In this document: positions 26,222-36,402 of the stretch, piece by piece
Position numbering within the stretch: the first letter of the stretch is position 1
How the letters are laid out: each line of letters opens with the position of its first letter
DNA from: Sedimenticola sp.
GTDB lineage: Bacteria; Pseudomonadota; Gammaproteobacteria; Chromatiales; Chromatiaceae
Assembly (NCBI GenBank): GCA_026983675.1
Contig: JALSTP010000117.1
Location: 1-52,845 of the forward strand
DNA: 52,845 nt
Direction: 5' to 3'
The notes under the pieces: generated by a model
What the model was told of the DNA's origin: nothing
The model's input: the letters and a program-made list of their open reading frames with translations, nothing else
The model's database searches: none
Position numbers and translations under genes: made by a program

Positions 26222-28462
26222 TCAGATCAGCTCGGAATCGGTCGCCACCTCGATCAGCACAGGCCCTTTCGCCTCCAACGCCGATGCCAGCGCCGCCTCC
26301 AGCGCATCCGGCCGCTCGACCCGTAGCCCCGTGCCGCCACTGCTCTCGGCAAAGGCGGCGAAATCGGGGTTCTGCAAAGCGGTCTGCCACACGCTCCAGT
26401 GGCCCGCCCGTTGTTCCTTGGAGATCTTCCCCAACTCGCCGTTGTTGAGCAGGACATGGATGATATCCATGCCATACTTGACCGCCGTGGTGAACTCGGC
26501 CAGATACTGCCCCAACCCGCCGTCGCCACTGATGGCGATCACCCGCCGGCCATGGTGTGGGCCCTCCACCTGGGTCGCAGCCCAGGCGCCCAGCGCCGCC
26601 GGCAGGGCAAAGCCGATGGAACCCAGATAGCCCGACATCAGCACGGTCTGCCGCTTACACTCGAAATAGCGACCGAAGGAGTAGGTGTTGTTGCCCACGT
26701 CCACCGCGATCACCGCGTCTTCGGGACACCACGCCGAAAGCCGGTCGAACAGCAAGGCGGAGTTGAGCCCCTGCCCCCGGTCGCGCCGTGCTCGCCTCGC
26801 CTTCTCGGCCCGCCACTGCGCCCAGTGCGATGCCAGTTCGGGTGTCCGGTCCTCCCATGGGTCCATGCCCGGCAGACGGTCGCACATCCTCCGCGCGGTG
26901 ACGCCGATCTCACCCCACACCGGCACCTCCACGGGATGGAATTTGCCCAACGCCGCCGGATCGAAGTCCACCTGCACGATCGGCTTCTTGGCGCTGATGC
27001 CGGTATGATTGGAAAAGGAGGCGCCGAACACCAGCAACAGATCCGCTTGGTTCATACAACCACTGGCCACCGGCGTACCACTGCGCCCCAACACACCCGC
27101 CGCGAGGGGATGATCGTCGGCGATCTGGCCCTTGGCCTTGAAGGTGGTGAGCACCGGGGCATGCAACCGCTCGGCCAGGATGATCACCGCGTCCATGGCG
27201 TCGCGCGCACCATAACCCACGATCACCACCGGCCGTTTTGCCCGGATCAGGCGTTCAAGCGCCGCCTCCAGCGCCTTCTCCGGCGGGGCGATGGCCGTGG
27301 TCTCCGCCAGACGCCCGCGCGGGCCGGAGGGGGCATCGCCCTCCCCCGCGGGGATTACCTGCACCTCGTCGGGAAAGATGAGGTGGGCCACGTCGCGCTG
27401 CACCACCGCGTGCTTCAACGCCAGCGTCATCAACTCGGGGTGGCGGCTCCCCGGCAGCACTGTCTGGCTGAAGCCGGCGACCGCCTCGAAGGCGGCGGCG
27501 AGATCGATCTCCTGAAACGCCCCCGGGCCAAACACCTGGGTGTTGACCTGGCCCGTGAGCGCCAGCACCGGCGCCCGGTCCACCTTGGCGTCCCACAGCC
27601 CGGTGAGCAGGTTAGTGGCGCCGGGTCCGGCAATGGAGAGGCAGGCCGCCGGCCGCCCGGTGAGCTTGGCATAGCCGGCACAGGCGAAGGCCGCCGCGCC
27701 CTCGTGGCGGATGCCGATGTAGGTGAGACCACCCGCCGCCTCCTGCTCGCGCATGGCGTCCGCCAGCCCCAGGTTGGAGTGACCCACCATGCCGAAGACA
27801 TGGGTCACCCCCCAGTTGACCATCGTCTCCACCATCAGGTCGCTGACAGTGCGGGTACGCTCCAGCCGCTCCACCACCTGCACGTAGACACCATCGTCCC
27901 GCACCTCCAATGGAAACACAGGCACGCCGTCATCGAATCCGCCAGGGGATTTTCCGCTGTGTGGATCGAAGTCCCAGCCGTGCCAGGGGCAGCGCAACCA
28001 GCATTCACCCCCACTTGTGCATTCGATGCTGCCCTCTCCCAACGGGCCACCCTGGTGGGGACAACGGTTGTCCAGCGCCCCGTACCGGCCCTTGTGGAAT
28101 GTCAATGCAATCGCCTGACGGCCCGCCTGTACCGCACGCACCTCCCCCGCCTGCATGTCGCCGGGTTCCGCCACCTTGTACCAGACCCGACGCAGCCCCT
28201 CCGAGGCGTCGAAGTCCTCCTGGGTGAGTCGCTTGTGGCTGCCGTCGCACAGCGGCGGGGTCTTGGTATGCTTGCACTGGCAGAAGAAGTACCTGTCGGC
28301 CTTCTCCGCGGTGAAGGCCACCGGCTCGAATACGGTACCCTTGTGGGAACCGTCACAGAAAGGCTGGCGCTTCGAACGGCCGCAACTGCACCAGTAGACC
28401 GTCTCGCCGGCCTTGAGGTCCACCGGTTTGGGCCGGGTATCCGCGATTCTGGGCGTGCTCAT
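26222..28462 (-). CDS. Fusion of two CDGSH domains, a Rieske domain and a thiamine-diphosphate enzyme
   Basis: A 746-residue multi-domain protein. CDGSH-1: CSCGRSKRQPFCDGSH with Cys25, Cys27, Cys36, His40. CDGSH-2: CQCKHTKTPPLCDGSH with Cys61, Cys63, Cys72, His76. Rieske: CPHQGG and CPWHGWDF with Cys134, His136, Cys158, His161. Each should hold a [2Fe-2S] cluster. From about 203 onward lies a whole acetolactate synthase/pyruvate oxidase-type enzyme: the PYR domain with catalytic Glu254 in GIRHEGAAAFACAGYAKLTG, a central domain (RPVVIVGYGARDAM), and the PP domain with the thiamine motif GDGG (from 646) to NN (673-674). No signal peptide is seen, so it is cytoplasmic. The substrate is unknown; pyruvate or another 2-oxo acid is inferred. 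Electrons from decarboxylation could pass to the clusters. Confidence 0.93.
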   Translation of the reverse strand: MSTPRIADTRPKPVDLKAGETVYWCSCGRSKRQPFCDGSHKGTVFEPVAFTAEKADRYFFCQCKHTKTPPLCDGSHKRLTQEDFDASEGLRRVWYKVAEPGDMQAGEVRAVQAGRQAIALTFHKGRYGALDNRCPHQGGPLGEGSIECTSGGECWLRCPWHGWDFDPHSGKSPGGFDDGVPVFPLEVRDDGVYVQVVERLERTRTVSDLMVETMVNWGVTHVFGMVGHSNLGLADAMREQEAAGGLTYIGIRHEGAAAFACAGYAKLTGRPAACLSIAGPGATNLLTGLWDAKVDRAPVLALTGQVNTQVFGPGAFQEIDLAAAFEAVAGFSQTVLPGSRHPELMTLALKHAVVQRDVAHLIFPDEVQVIPAGEGDAPSGPRGRLAETTAIAPPEKALEAALERLIRAKRPVVIVGYGARDAMDAVIILAERLHAPVLTTFKAKGQIADDHPLAAGVLGRSGTPVASGCMNQADLLLVFGASFSNHTGISAKKPIVQVDFDPAALGKFHPVEVPVWGEIGVTARRMCDRLPGMDPWEDRTPELASHWAQWRAEKARRARRDRGQGLNSALLFDRLSAWCPEDAVIAVDVGNNTYSFGRYFECKRQTVLMSGYLGSIGFALPAALGAWAATQVEGPHHGRRVIAISGDGGLGQYLAEFTTAVKYGMDIIHVLLNNGELGKISKEQRAGHWSVWQTALQNPDFAAFAESSGGTGLRVERPDALEAALASALEAKGPVLIEVATDSELI

Positions 28463-28554
28463 GGTATGCTTTTCCCCGGATTGTCTGCCGTGCCCGCCAC
28501 GATACTGGAGACACGGTGGGAAAGGAACCTTTGCGCCATCTGGGGGCTGAACAC

Positions 28555-29421
28555 ATGGAAGAACACCATCGCCGCCGGTTGTGGCTCGCCCCGCTTCTCA
28601 TCGCGCTGCTTTTCCATAGCGGCACAAGGCCGTGGGCAGACGCTGACAACCCACCCGCGCTGATCCTGGCGCAGGTCTATCACCGTGGCATCGACCTCCG
28701 CCGTTACTGGGTCAGCGAGAAGCTCGACGGCATCCGCGCCTACTGGAACGGAAAACGTCTCATCTCGCGCGGCGGACACGCCTTTTCGGCGCCCGACGGC
28801 TTCACCCGGGGCTTTCCCCCCACTCCCCTGGACGGGGAACTCTGGTGCGGCCGCGGCGGCTTCGAGCGCCTGAGCAGCATCGTACGCGACGGCTCGCCCA
28901 ACCCTGCCGCCTGGTCCGATGTCACCTACATGGTGTTCGACCTGCCCGCCTCCCCCGCCCGCTTCACCGCCCGGCTCGCCACCCTGCGCCGGATGTTCCG
29001 GACACTCGACGCCCCTCACATCGAACTCATCCCCCAGCGCCGGATCACGCGCCATGAGGATCTCATGCAACGGCTCGCGGAGGTCACCGCCGCGGGCGGA
29101 GAGGGGCTGATGCTACACCGTGGCGACAGCCTGTATCGCCCCGGCCGCAGCCGCGATCTGCTCAAGGTCAAGACCTACGAGGACGCCGAGGCGCGTGTCA
29201 TCGGCCATCTCCCGGGCAAAGGGAAGTACCGGGGCATGCTGGGCGCGCTGTGGGTGGAGACGCCGGAAGGGCTCCGCTTCCGCATCGGCAGCGGATTCAC
29301 CGATGCGGAACGCCGCTCGCCGCCGGTCATCGGCAGCATCATCACCTATCGCTTCAATGGCCGGACCCGCAACGGCATTCCCCGCTTCGCCCGCTTTCTG
29401 CGCGTCCGCCACACATTCTGA
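28555..29421 (+). CDS. Exported ATP-dependent DNA ligase (Lig E type)
   Basis: A 288-residue minimal ATP-dependent DNA ligase. The nucleotidyl lysine is Lys57 in EKLDGIRAYWNG; RGG, DGELW, EGLMLH and LLKVKTYEDAEARVIG are the further motifs, and the C-terminal OB domain ends with FNGRTRNGIPRFARFLRVR. It has no zinc finger or BRCT and matches the Lig E group, which is exported and implicated in DNA uptake or biofilm DNA. A signal peptide is visible (RRRLWLAPLLIALLFHSGTRPWADA). A GTG at 28516 with GGAG five bases upstream is a rival start, adding 13 residues. It diverges from the CDGSH-Rieske-thiamine fusion gene, 92 bases away. Confidence 0.9.
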   Translation: MEEHHRRRLWLAPLLIALLFHSGTRPWADADNPPALILAQVYHRGIDLRRYWVSEKLDGIRAYWNGKRLISRGGHAFSAPDGFTRGFPPTPLDGELWCGRGGFERLSSIVRDGSPNPAAWSDVTYMVFDLPASPARFTARLATLRRMFRTLDAPHIELIPQRRITRHEDLMQRLAEVTAAGGEGLMLHRGDSLYRPGRSRDLLKVKTYEDAEARVIGHLPGKGKYRGMLGALWVETPEGLRFRIGSGFTDAERRSPPVIGSIITYRFNGRTRNGIPRFARFLRVRHTF

Positions 29422-29577
29422 CCGCCCTCTCAATATTTTAATTCTCCTGCCGATCTCCTCCTACAGTATGGAGGCCGTGGCCAGGCCACGCGTCTTTTCC
29501 AATGCTCATCGGGGTCCTGCCACGCAGACGGCAGGTATGACCCCGGAACCGTATAACTTGAAGAAACAGGTGAGCCA

Positions 29578-29880
29578 ATGGCCGTTGAGCGACGTTACAA
29601 CAAACGATATCCAGTGGACATGCGCGTGGAATATACCTATCGGGGGCGCCGCAGGCTCCTCTCCCGCGCTCAGGACATCTCTCTCCAGGGCATGATGCTC
29701 AGGACGGAATCGATCACTCCGCCGAAGGGCATGTTGGTGGAACTGCATCTCAAGGTGGGCAGCCGGTATTGGGATATCCCCGCCGTGGTGGCCCACAGCC
29801 GGCCGGGGGGCATGGGGGTGATGTTTCATGAACCCCAGCCCGTATTGTGCCGCCTTGCCACAACGGCGCTCGCCTCGTAG
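29578..29880 (+). CDS. PilZ domain cyclic-di-GMP receptor
   Basis: A 100-residue stand-alone PilZ protein. The cyclic-di-GMP ligand motifs are present: [14 protein letters not shown] (RxxxR) near the N-terminus and [10 protein letters not shown] (D/NxSxxG) around 33-42. Ribosome site AGGTGAG precedes the ATG. It lies 65 bases before a chemoreceptor gene on the same strand and may be co-transcribed, linking cyclic-di-GMP to motility or taxis. Two diguanylate cyclases are encoded elsewhere in the window. Confidence 0.92.
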   Translation: MAVERRYNKRYPVDMRVEYTYRGRRRLLSRAQDISLQGMMLRTESITPPKGMLVELHLKVGSRYWDIPAVVAHSRPGGMGVMFHEPQPVLCRLATTALAS

Positions 29881-29945
29881 CGAACGCCCCGGCCTGTCCC
29901 GCTGCACAAACCGGCGACCGATGTTGCAAAAACGCGTCAAGGACC

Positions 29946-31847
29946 ATGTCATCCATGAAATCCCCGAAAGCATTCCGACTCACTTCCCTGTTTAGCGGCG
30001 GCACCCTGATCCTGCTCGGAGCCGCCCTTGCCGCCGCCTCCATCGTGACCTCCGTTGGCGTGAATCGTATCGTTCAGTCGGCCCAACGCACCGAACTGGA
30101 GGCCCAGCTAGACGCGATACGCAATACCTTCCGGACGGAAGCGCGCGGCGCGGAGATGATGGCCACGCTGGTGGCCGGAATCCCTTCGATCAGCGCCGCC
30201 ATGGCGCAGGGCGACCGCCAGGCATTGCTGCATGAACTGCAACCCGCCTTCAAGCATCTCAAGGGCGCATACGGCGTCAAACAGTTCCAGTTCCATACCC
30301 CGCCCGCCACTTCGATGCTACGCATCCACAAACCGGAAAAATACGGCGACGACCTGGCCCTGTTCCGCAAGACCGTGGTCGAGACCAATGCCCGCAGGCA
30401 GACCATAGGTGGACTGGAAAAAGGGGTCGCGGGCCTTGGCATCCGCGGGGTGGCGCCGGTATTTCATGACCGGCGGCACATCGGCAGCGTTGAGTTCGGC
30501 TTCGCCGTGAACGCCGCCATCGAGGCCCTCCGAGGCACCAGCCGGTTGCGCGCCCGTATCTATATCATGGACGACGACACCCCCCGTCAGGTCGGCGCCA
30601 CCCAGGACGACCTCCCCCACGGCCTGTCCGGTGAAGACCTGAAAAAGGCGTTCTGGGGCAAACCTCTGTACAAAGCCATAGACACGGACGACGGTACCCG
30701 CGGCACCCTGGCCGCCTCGCTGTCGGACTTCTCCGGCAAGCCCATTGGCGTTATCGAGGTCTTCTCCTCGAACGACCGGATCGCCGGCATGGCGCAAGAC
30801 CTGTCACGTGAACTCGCCGTCATCGCCATCACCATGATGTTGTTCGGCGCCCTCTTCTCCTATCGCCTTTCGCGCGGCGTCTCGGCCACCCTCTCCGCCG
30901 CCGCCCGGGCATTTAGAAACCTTACCACGGGCAACGCCACATCGAAATTGGAACGCCCCGCCCTGGCCTCACGTATCGTGGAGGCGACCCAACTGCTGGA
31001 TGACGTGGAGCATCTGCAGACCCATCTCGGCGCGATCCTGGCGGAAGACAACGACTCCAGGGAACCGCTGCCCATCTCCCTCGCCGAGGACCTGCGGGCC
31101 GCAGCCCATGAAACGGCGCTCATAACGGAACGCCAATCCACTGAACTGGAACGGCTGTCCAGCCAAACCGATGCCATCGGCGCAACCATCGAACGGCTGT
31201 CACCGCGCACCTCTCATACCATCGCCCCCAGTGACGAGGTTACCAGCCAGGTAGAGGAAGGATTGCAAAAAGCGTCCCAGGCGCACCAGGCCGTCGCCCG
31301 GTTGGCGGATGAAATCAAGGGTATCCAGGAGGCCATCCAGGGGCTGAAAGGCAATGCCGACAGCATTTCGCAAGTGCTGGCCTTCATCGCCACGGTCACC
31401 GAACAGACCAATCTGCTGGCCCTGAACGCCGCCATCGAATCCGCCCGCGCCGGCGAAGCAGGCCGGGGTTTTGCGGTGGTCGCCGACGAGGTGCGCACCC
31501 TTGCGCTGCGGACCCAGGAGGCGACGGTGGACATAGAGAAGCGCATCAACGCCCTGCACAACGGGGTGGACACCGCCAGTGCGGAGATCGACGCCATTCA
31601 GGAAAACGCCCTCCAGGGCATCGGCAGGGTGGAAGAGACCCATGCCTTCATCCAGACGATGACCGACCGGCTCGCCCAGGCCGGTGACCCGGAACAGCAG
31701 AACGCGCAACAGGCCGATGATCGGCTGACCGCGGTACAGACCATTGCCACCCAACTCCGTCATCTGGCAGGCAGCGCCCGGAAGGCGCGTGAACTCAGCG
31801 AACATGTGCACGAGATCGCTGAAGAGATGGCAAACCAAAACAGCTGA
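29946..31847 (+). CDS. Methyl-accepting chemotaxis protein with Cache-like sensor
   Basis: A 633-residue chemoreceptor. A first transmembrane helix ([20 protein letters not shown], about 20-40) is followed by a large periplasmic sensor including [29 protein letters not shown], a pattern found in double-Cache-type sensors, and [19 protein letters not shown]. The second helix ([19 protein letters not shown]) lies near 305. A signalling hairpin follows ([45 protein letters not shown]). A HAMP domain is weak. The start at 29946 is chosen over an upstream open frame; 29955 is an alternative. A second receptor gene starts 18 bases downstream. Confidence 0.92.
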   Translation: MSSMKSPKAFRLTSLFSGGTLILLGAALAAASIVTSVGVNRIVQSAQRTELEAQLDAIRNTFRTEARGAEMMATLVAGIPSISAAMAQGDRQALLHELQPAFKHLKGAYGVKQFQFHTPPATSMLRIHKPEKYGDDLALFRKTVVETNARRQTIGGLEKGVAGLGIRGVAPVFHDRRHIGSVEFGFAVNAAIEALRGTSRLRARIYIMDDDTPRQVGATQDDLPHGLSGEDLKKAFWGKPLYKAIDTDDGTRGTLAASLSDFSGKPIGVIEVFSSNDRIAGMAQDLSRELAVIAITMMLFGALFSYRLSRGVSATLSAAARAFRNLTTGNATSKLERPALASRIVEATQLLDDVEHLQTHLGAILAEDNDSREPLPISLAEDLRAAAHETALITERQSTELERLSSQTDAIGATIERLSPRTSHTIAPSDEVTSQVEEGLQKASQAHQAVARLADEIKGIQEAIQGLKGNADSISQVLAFIATVTEQTNLLALNAAIESARAGEAGRGFAVVADEVRTLALRTQEATVDIEKRINALHNGVDTASAEIDAIQENALQGIGRVEETHAFIQTMTDRLAQAGDPEQQNAQQADDRLTAVQTIATQLRHLAGSARKARELSEHVHEIAEEMANQNS

Positions 31848-31865
31848 TAAAAAGAGAACACCGAG

Positions 31866-33896
31866 ATGTTTTCCAGATCCCTGTTACGGCCCGCCGCCGC
31901 CCTGATGGGCAGGCTGAGCTATTCGCGCAAATTCGGCCTCATCTTCGTCATCTTTCTCGTCCCGTTGGTCGGTCTGAGCGCCATGCTCATCAAGAACCTC
32001 GACCACAGCACCACCACCCTGCAGCAGGAACACAGGGGACTGGAATACATCGGCGCCATCCGCGGGCTGCTGGAACACATTCCCCAGCACCGCGGCATGA
32101 CGAACGCCTATCTAAACGGCGACAGGACGTTCAGGCAGAAGATCCTGGACAGGCGCCGCGCCATCGAAAAGGACTTCGTCCACCTGACCGGCATCGACAA
32201 ACGCCTCGGCCAGGGGCTCCACACCGGCAACCGGGTACAGAACCTCCGCGCCCACTGGCGGCGACTGGAGAAGAACGCCCTGGAGATGAACGCCCGGGAC
32301 GCCTTTCAGGCGCACAACCACCTGATGGCGGAGGTGATCGATTTCATCACCTTGATCGCCGACAATTCCCGTCTGATCGTCGACCCTCAGCTCGACACCT
32401 ACTATCTGATGGACATCCTGGTGCGGCGCCTGCCGGGTTTTACCGATACCCTCGGCCGGGCGCGGGGACTGGGCGCCGGCGTCGCCGCGGCCCGGCATAT
32501 CACCCGCGATCAGAGGGTGGAGTTGGTGCGCCTCACGGAAAACATGCGCAACAAGTTGCACGAACTGCAACATGCCCTCGAGATCGCCGCTCGCGAGAAT
32601 CCCGATTTCATCGGCCTGATGAAAGGCCCCGGCCACGACGCGGTGGAAAAAACCGACCGCTTTCTGCACCTTTTGAACAAGGATCTGCTCGATGCCGCGG
32701 CCATCGGCATTCCGGCCACCCAGGTCTTCGACGCCGGGACGCAGACCATCGGCGCGGCCTTCGCGCTGTATGATGCCACGTTTCCCCGCCTCGACAGCAC
32801 CATCGCCGCCCGCCACGCCGCCACCTCGACGACGGAAACCGCCACCATCGTCATCGTACTGCTTCTGGTGCTGGTCCCGGCCTATCTCTTCTCCGGTTTC
32901 TTCGTCAGCGTCACCGACAGCGTACAGCGCATCAACGGCGCCACCCACCGTCTCGCGGAAGGTGACATGGCGGCGCGGGTGGAACTGGATGTACAGGACG
33001 AGATGCGCCAGATCGCCACCAGCTTCAACCAGATGGCGGCGCGCTTCCAGGACACGCTGACACATATCAGCGCCTCCGCCCATCAGGTGTCATCCGCCTC
33101 GGAATCGCTCTCCGGCATCACCGAACAGACCCGCACCCGCAGTCAGGAGCAGCAGGTCCAGACAGAACAGGTCGCCACCGCCATGACCCAGATGAGCAGC
33201 ACCGCCCACGAAGTGTCACGCAATATCGACGACACCACCCAGGCCGCTGGCGAGGCCGAGCAGGAAACCAGAAGCGGCCACGCCGTGGTCAACCAGGCCA
33301 TCGCCGCCATTCAGGCGCTGGCGGCCAGGATCGAGAGTGCCTCCGAGGTCATCCAGGAGGTGGAACGCAACAGCGCCACCATCAACACCGTCATGGAAGT
33401 GATCCAGGGTATTGCCGAACAGACCAACCTGCTGGCCCTCAACGCGGCCATCGAGGCGGCCCGGGCAGGCGAACAGGGCCGTGGCTTCGCGGTCGTGGCG
33501 GACGAGGTCCGCACCCTGGCCAGCCGCACACAGGATTCCACCGAGGAGATCAGCGCCATGGTGGACAAGCTCCAGTCCGGTTCCCGCCAGGCGGTGGCGG
33601 TGATGATGGAGAGCCGCGAACAAACGCGCGCCGTGGTGGAACAGGCGGAACAAGCGGGCGCCTCCCTCTCCGGCATCGCCGAAGCGGTGAGCAGGATCAA
33701 CGAGATGAGTTCACGCATCTCCCAGGCCGCGCAACAGCAGAGCGCCATGGCCGAAGAGGTCAACCGCAATGTGGCGAACATCACCCAGCTGGCGCAGCAC
33801 ACCTCCACCGGCGCGGAACAGACCGCAACGGCGAGCGCCGGCCTGGAATCCCTCGCCGCCGAACTTCAGGGCCTGGTGCGGACCTTCAGGATATAG
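31866..33896 (+). CDS. Methyl-accepting chemotaxis protein with HAMP domain
   Basis: A 676-residue chemoreceptor. Transmembrane helices flank a helical periplasmic sensor of about 280 residues (helix 1 [19 protein letters not shown], about 23-42; helix 2 [18 protein letters not shown], about 325-343). The sensor has two repeated helical segments and includes [12 protein letters not shown] and [17 protein letters not shown], similar to nitrate/nitrite-type four-helix sensors by eye. HAMP is clear ([35 protein letters not shown]), and the signalling tip is [39 protein letters not shown]. Ligand unknown. It forms a pair with the receptor just upstream; no che genes lie within the window. Confidence 0.93.
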   Translation: MFSRSLLRPAAALMGRLSYSRKFGLIFVIFLVPLVGLSAMLIKNLDHSTTTLQQEHRGLEYIGAIRGLLEHIPQHRGMTNAYLNGDRTFRQKILDRRRAIEKDFVHLTGIDKRLGQGLHTGNRVQNLRAHWRRLEKNALEMNARDAFQAHNHLMAEVIDFITLIADNSRLIVDPQLDTYYLMDILVRRLPGFTDTLGRARGLGAGVAAARHITRDQRVELVRLTENMRNKLHELQHALEIAARENPDFIGLMKGPGHDAVEKTDRFLHLLNKDLLDAAAIGIPATQVFDAGTQTIGAAFALYDATFPRLDSTIAARHAATSTTETATIVIVLLLVLVPAYLFSGFFVSVTDSVQRINGATHRLAEGDMAARVELDVQDEMRQIATSFNQMAARFQDTLTHISASAHQVSSASESLSGITEQTRTRSQEQQVQTEQVATAMTQMSSTAHEVSRNIDDTTQAAGEAEQETRSGHAVVNQAIAAIQALAARIESASEVIQEVERNSATINTVMEVIQGIAEQTNLLALNAAIEAARAGEQGRGFAVVADEVRTLASRTQDSTEEISAMVDKLQSGSRQAVAVMMESREQTRAVVEQAEQAGASLSGIAEAVSRINEMSSRISQAAQQQSAMAEEVNRNVANITQLAQHTSTGAEQTATASAGLESLAAELQGLVRTFRI

Positions 33897-33899
33897 CGG

Positions 33900-35288
33900 C
33901 TAGCCGCTGTACACCGCATGGGGCAGCCAGGTGGCCAGCGCCGGCCACAGAGCAAGCATGCCCAGCACCAGCAGCTGGATGAGGATGTAAGGTATCACGC
34001 CGCGGTAGATCTGCATCGTGGTCACCTCCTCCGGCGCCACCCCGCGCAGATAGAACAGGGCGAAGCCGAAGGGCGGGGTCAGAAACGAGGTTTGCAGATT
34101 GATGGCGATCATGATCCCAAGCCAGATGGGGTCCAGGCCCATGGCCAGCAGCACCGGCCCCACGATGGGCACCACCACGAATGTGATCTCGATGAAATCG
34201 AGGATGAACCCCAGCAGGAACATGACCAACATCACCACCACCATCGCCCCCACCACCCCGCCGGGCAAGTGAGTGAGCAGGTCCGCCACCAGATCGTCCC
34301 CACCGAACCCCCGGAACACCAGCGAGAAGAGCGCCGCGCCGATGAAGATCAAAAACACCATGCTGGTCACGCGGGTGGTGGAACGCATCACCTCGCGCAG
34401 GGTCTCCAGGCCGAACTGGCGCTGCGCCACCGCCAGCAGAATCGCACCCACAGCCCCCACCGACGCCGCTTCCGTGGGAGTTGCCAGCCCCCCCAGTATC
34501 GAACCCAGCACCGCCACGATCAGCAACAGCGGCGGTACCAACACGCGCAACACCCGGCCCCACAATGCCCGCAGATCCTCTTCCCGCGCCTCTGCGGGCA
34601 TCGCCGGCACCCGCTCAGGCCGCCACCACGCCACTCCCAGCAGGTAGATGATGTAGAAAGAGACCAGTAACAGGCCGGGGATGATGGCGCCGACAAACAG
34701 ATCACCGACGGAGACGGTCTCGGGTGAGAACACCCCCATGTCGAGTTGCGCCTGCTGATAGGCGGCGGAGAGCACGTCGCCCAGCAACACCAGGATGATG
34801 GACGGCGGGATGATCTGCCCCAGGGTGCCCGAGGCGCAGATGGTGCCGGTCGCTATCGCCGGGTCGTAATCGCGGCGCAGCATGGTGGGCAGCGACAGCA
34901 ACCCCATGGTCACCACCGTGGCACCGACGATACCGGTGGAGGCGGCCAGCAACATGCCCACCACCGTCACCGAGATCCCCAATCCCCCCCGAAGGGGACC
35001 GAAAAGGGCCGCCATGGTGTCGAGCAGGTTCTCCGCCACCCGCGAACGCTCCAACATGACCCCCATAAAGATGAACAGCGGCACCGCGATCAGCGTCTCA
35101 TTGGTCATGATGCCGTAGATGCGGTTGGGCAGCGCCTGCAGAAACGCATCGTCGAACAGCCCCCCCAGATCCCCCAGCCAGGCGAAGACCAGGGCCGTGC
35201 CGCCCAGGGAGAAGGCCACCGGGAAACCAAACAGCAGCACCCCACACACGGCGGCGAACATGATCAGCGGCATATACTCCGCCATCAC
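33900..35288 (-). CDS. dctM: TRAP transporter large permease (DctM/SiaM family)
   Basis: A 462-residue integral membrane protein with about 12 hydrophobic helices. Family signatures include FPVAFSLGGTALVFA, LIAVPLFIFMGVMLERS, SGTLGQIIPPSIILVLLGD and FGFALFYLRG near the end. With the small subunit it drives sodium- or proton-coupled uptake of organic acids. ATG and the stop of the small subunit overlap by four bases (ATGA). A periplasmic binding protein (DctP or TAXI type) is missing from the neighbourhood, so the substrate cannot be inferred. Its 3' end is three bases from the convergent chemoreceptor gene. Confidence 0.94.
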   Translation of the reverse strand: MMAEYMPLIMFAAVCGVLLFGFPVAFSLGGTALVFAWLGDLGGLFDDAFLQALPNRIYGIMTNETLIAVPLFIFMGVMLERSRVAENLLDTMAALFGPLRGGLGISVTVVGMLLAASTGIVGATVVTMGLLSLPTMLRRDYDPAIATGTICASGTLGQIIPPSIILVLLGDVLSAAYQQAQLDMGVFSPETVSVGDLFVGAIIPGLLLVSFYIIYLLGVAWWRPERVPAMPAEAREEDLRALWGRVLRVLVPPLLLIVAVLGSILGGLATPTEAASVGAVGAILLAVAQRQFGLETLREVMRSTTRVTSMVFLIFIGAALFSLVFRGFGGDDLVADLLTHLPGGVVGAMVVVMLVMFLLGFILDFIEITFVVVPIVGPVLLAMGLDPIWLGIMIAINLQTSFLTPPFGFALFYLRGVAPEEVTTMQIYRGVIPYILIQLLVLGMLALWPALATWLPHAVYSG

Positions 35289-35836
35289 TTCGCCTCCCCT
35301 GCGGGCAACGGCGCCTCCAGCCGGTCGATCACGCCCCGCAACACCAGCAGGGCGCGCACCGCCAACGCCACCCCTTGCAGAATCATCAGCACCGGCATCA
35401 CCAGGATCATGGTCTTGAGCAGCCAGACGCCGGGCAGGCCGCCTGCCTCACGCGAGCCCTCCTGCAACGACCAGGACTCCGCCACGTAATCCCATCCGAT
35501 AGCGAAGATAAACACACATACCGGCACCAGCAGCAACAGGGTGCCAAGCAGATCCACCCACGCACGCCCCCGCTCGGAAAAACGCCGGTAGTAGATATCC
35601 ACCCGCACATGGCCTTGATGCTTCAGGGTATAGGCCGCCGCGCCAAGAAACAGCACCGCGTGCATATAGGTGATGGATTCCTGCATGGCGATCCAACCCA
35701 GGTCGAAGGCATAGCGCAACACCACCACCAGAAAGGTGACCAGGACCATGAACAGCGTCAGCCAGGCCAGCAGCCGCCCTACCGCCTCGTTGAGCGCCTC
35801 GCAGCCACGCGCCAGTTTGAGCAGAAATCGTTGCAT
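35285..35836 (-). CDS. dctQ: TRAP transporter small permease (DctQ family)
   Basis: A 183-residue protein with four transmembrane helices, matching the DctQ fold: LLAWLTLFMVLVTFLVVVLRY, ESITYMHAVLFLGAAAYTLKHQGHVRVDIYY, GTLLLLVPVCVFIFAIGWDYV and LLKTMILVMPVLMILQGVALAVRALL. The segment from ESITYMHA to HVRVDIYY carries the conserved DctQ motif with Arg-Val-Asp. The ATG at 35836 has GGAGGCGGG upstream. It precedes dctM with a four-base overlap. Confidence 0.93.
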   Translation of the reverse strand: MQRFLLKLARGCEALNEAVGRLLAWLTLFMVLVTFLVVVLRYAFDLGWIAMQESITYMHAVLFLGAAAYTLKHQGHVRVDIYYRRFSERGRAWVDLLGTLLLLVPVCVFIFAIGWDYVAESWSLQEGSREAGGLPGVWLLKTMILVMPVLMILQGVALAVRALLVLRGVIDRLEAPLPAGEAK

Positions 35837-36023
35837 CCCGCCTCCGTCATGGGTGAAACCGGGGCAAGCATAGAGGAAATTTCCTACAGGGAGAAGGGGA
35901 TAGGGAAGAAAATGCCGGACCGGCGGGAAATCGGGCCGCCATGATCCCGACACGGCCCCAACGGCCGGAGTGGAAAACGCGGGACCTCAACCCCAACCGG
36001 AACGCGTGTGTTCCGGGGACACG

Positions 36024-36365
36024 CTACCAGCGAAACAACACCCACTGCGGCACGGAGATATTGCGCGGGTCGTCCTCCCGTGCATCGAGTTCACCATCGC
36101 CGTCGGTGTCGAGCAGGTAGTAGGGCGGACCCACCTGGGGCTGCACCCGAACCATGTAGATCTGGCCGTTGATGCGATATTCGTAGAGCGTGCGGTCCTC
36201 TTCCTTGCGGATCGTCACCTCCGGCTCGAGCGCTTCGTCACCGGTCATGCCCGCCGGCATCGCTGGCGGGGGCGGCAACGTTTCCGCATCCTTGGGCACC
36301 GGTTTGGCCGCATGGGTCAACCCACTGAATAACAGCGCAGCGAGCGCCAGCAACATCGTTCTCAT
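36024..36365 (-). CDS. DUF2782 family small exported protein
   Basis: A 113-residue protein with a signal peptide (MRTMLLALAALLFSGLTHAA), a proline-rich segment (KDAETLPPPPAMP), and the DUF2782 core EPEVTIRKEEDRTLYEYRINGQIYMVRVQPQVGPPYYLLDTDGDGELD. The DTDGDGELD loop resembles a calcium-binding loop. Function unknown. Family members occur mostly in gammaproteobacteria, often near polA, which is not here. AGGAAG lies upstream of the ATG at 36365. Confidence 0.9.
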   Translation of the reverse strand: MRTMLLALAALLFSGLTHAAKPVPKDAETLPPPPAMPAGMTGDEALEPEVTIRKEEDRTLYEYRINGQIYMVRVQPQVGPPYYLLDTDGDGELDAREDDPRNISVPQWVLFRW

Positions 36366-36402
36366 GTGTCTGCTTCCTGTGCCATGTGGCGTTCCAATAT
36401 TA

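Noticed and set aside
26399-28663. 754-residue plus-strand frame opposite the CDGSH-Rieske-thiamine fusion gene
   Set aside because: Antisense to a gene with intact motifs; its sequence is His, Gln and Arg rich without domain signatures, as expected for the mirror of a GC-rich gene.
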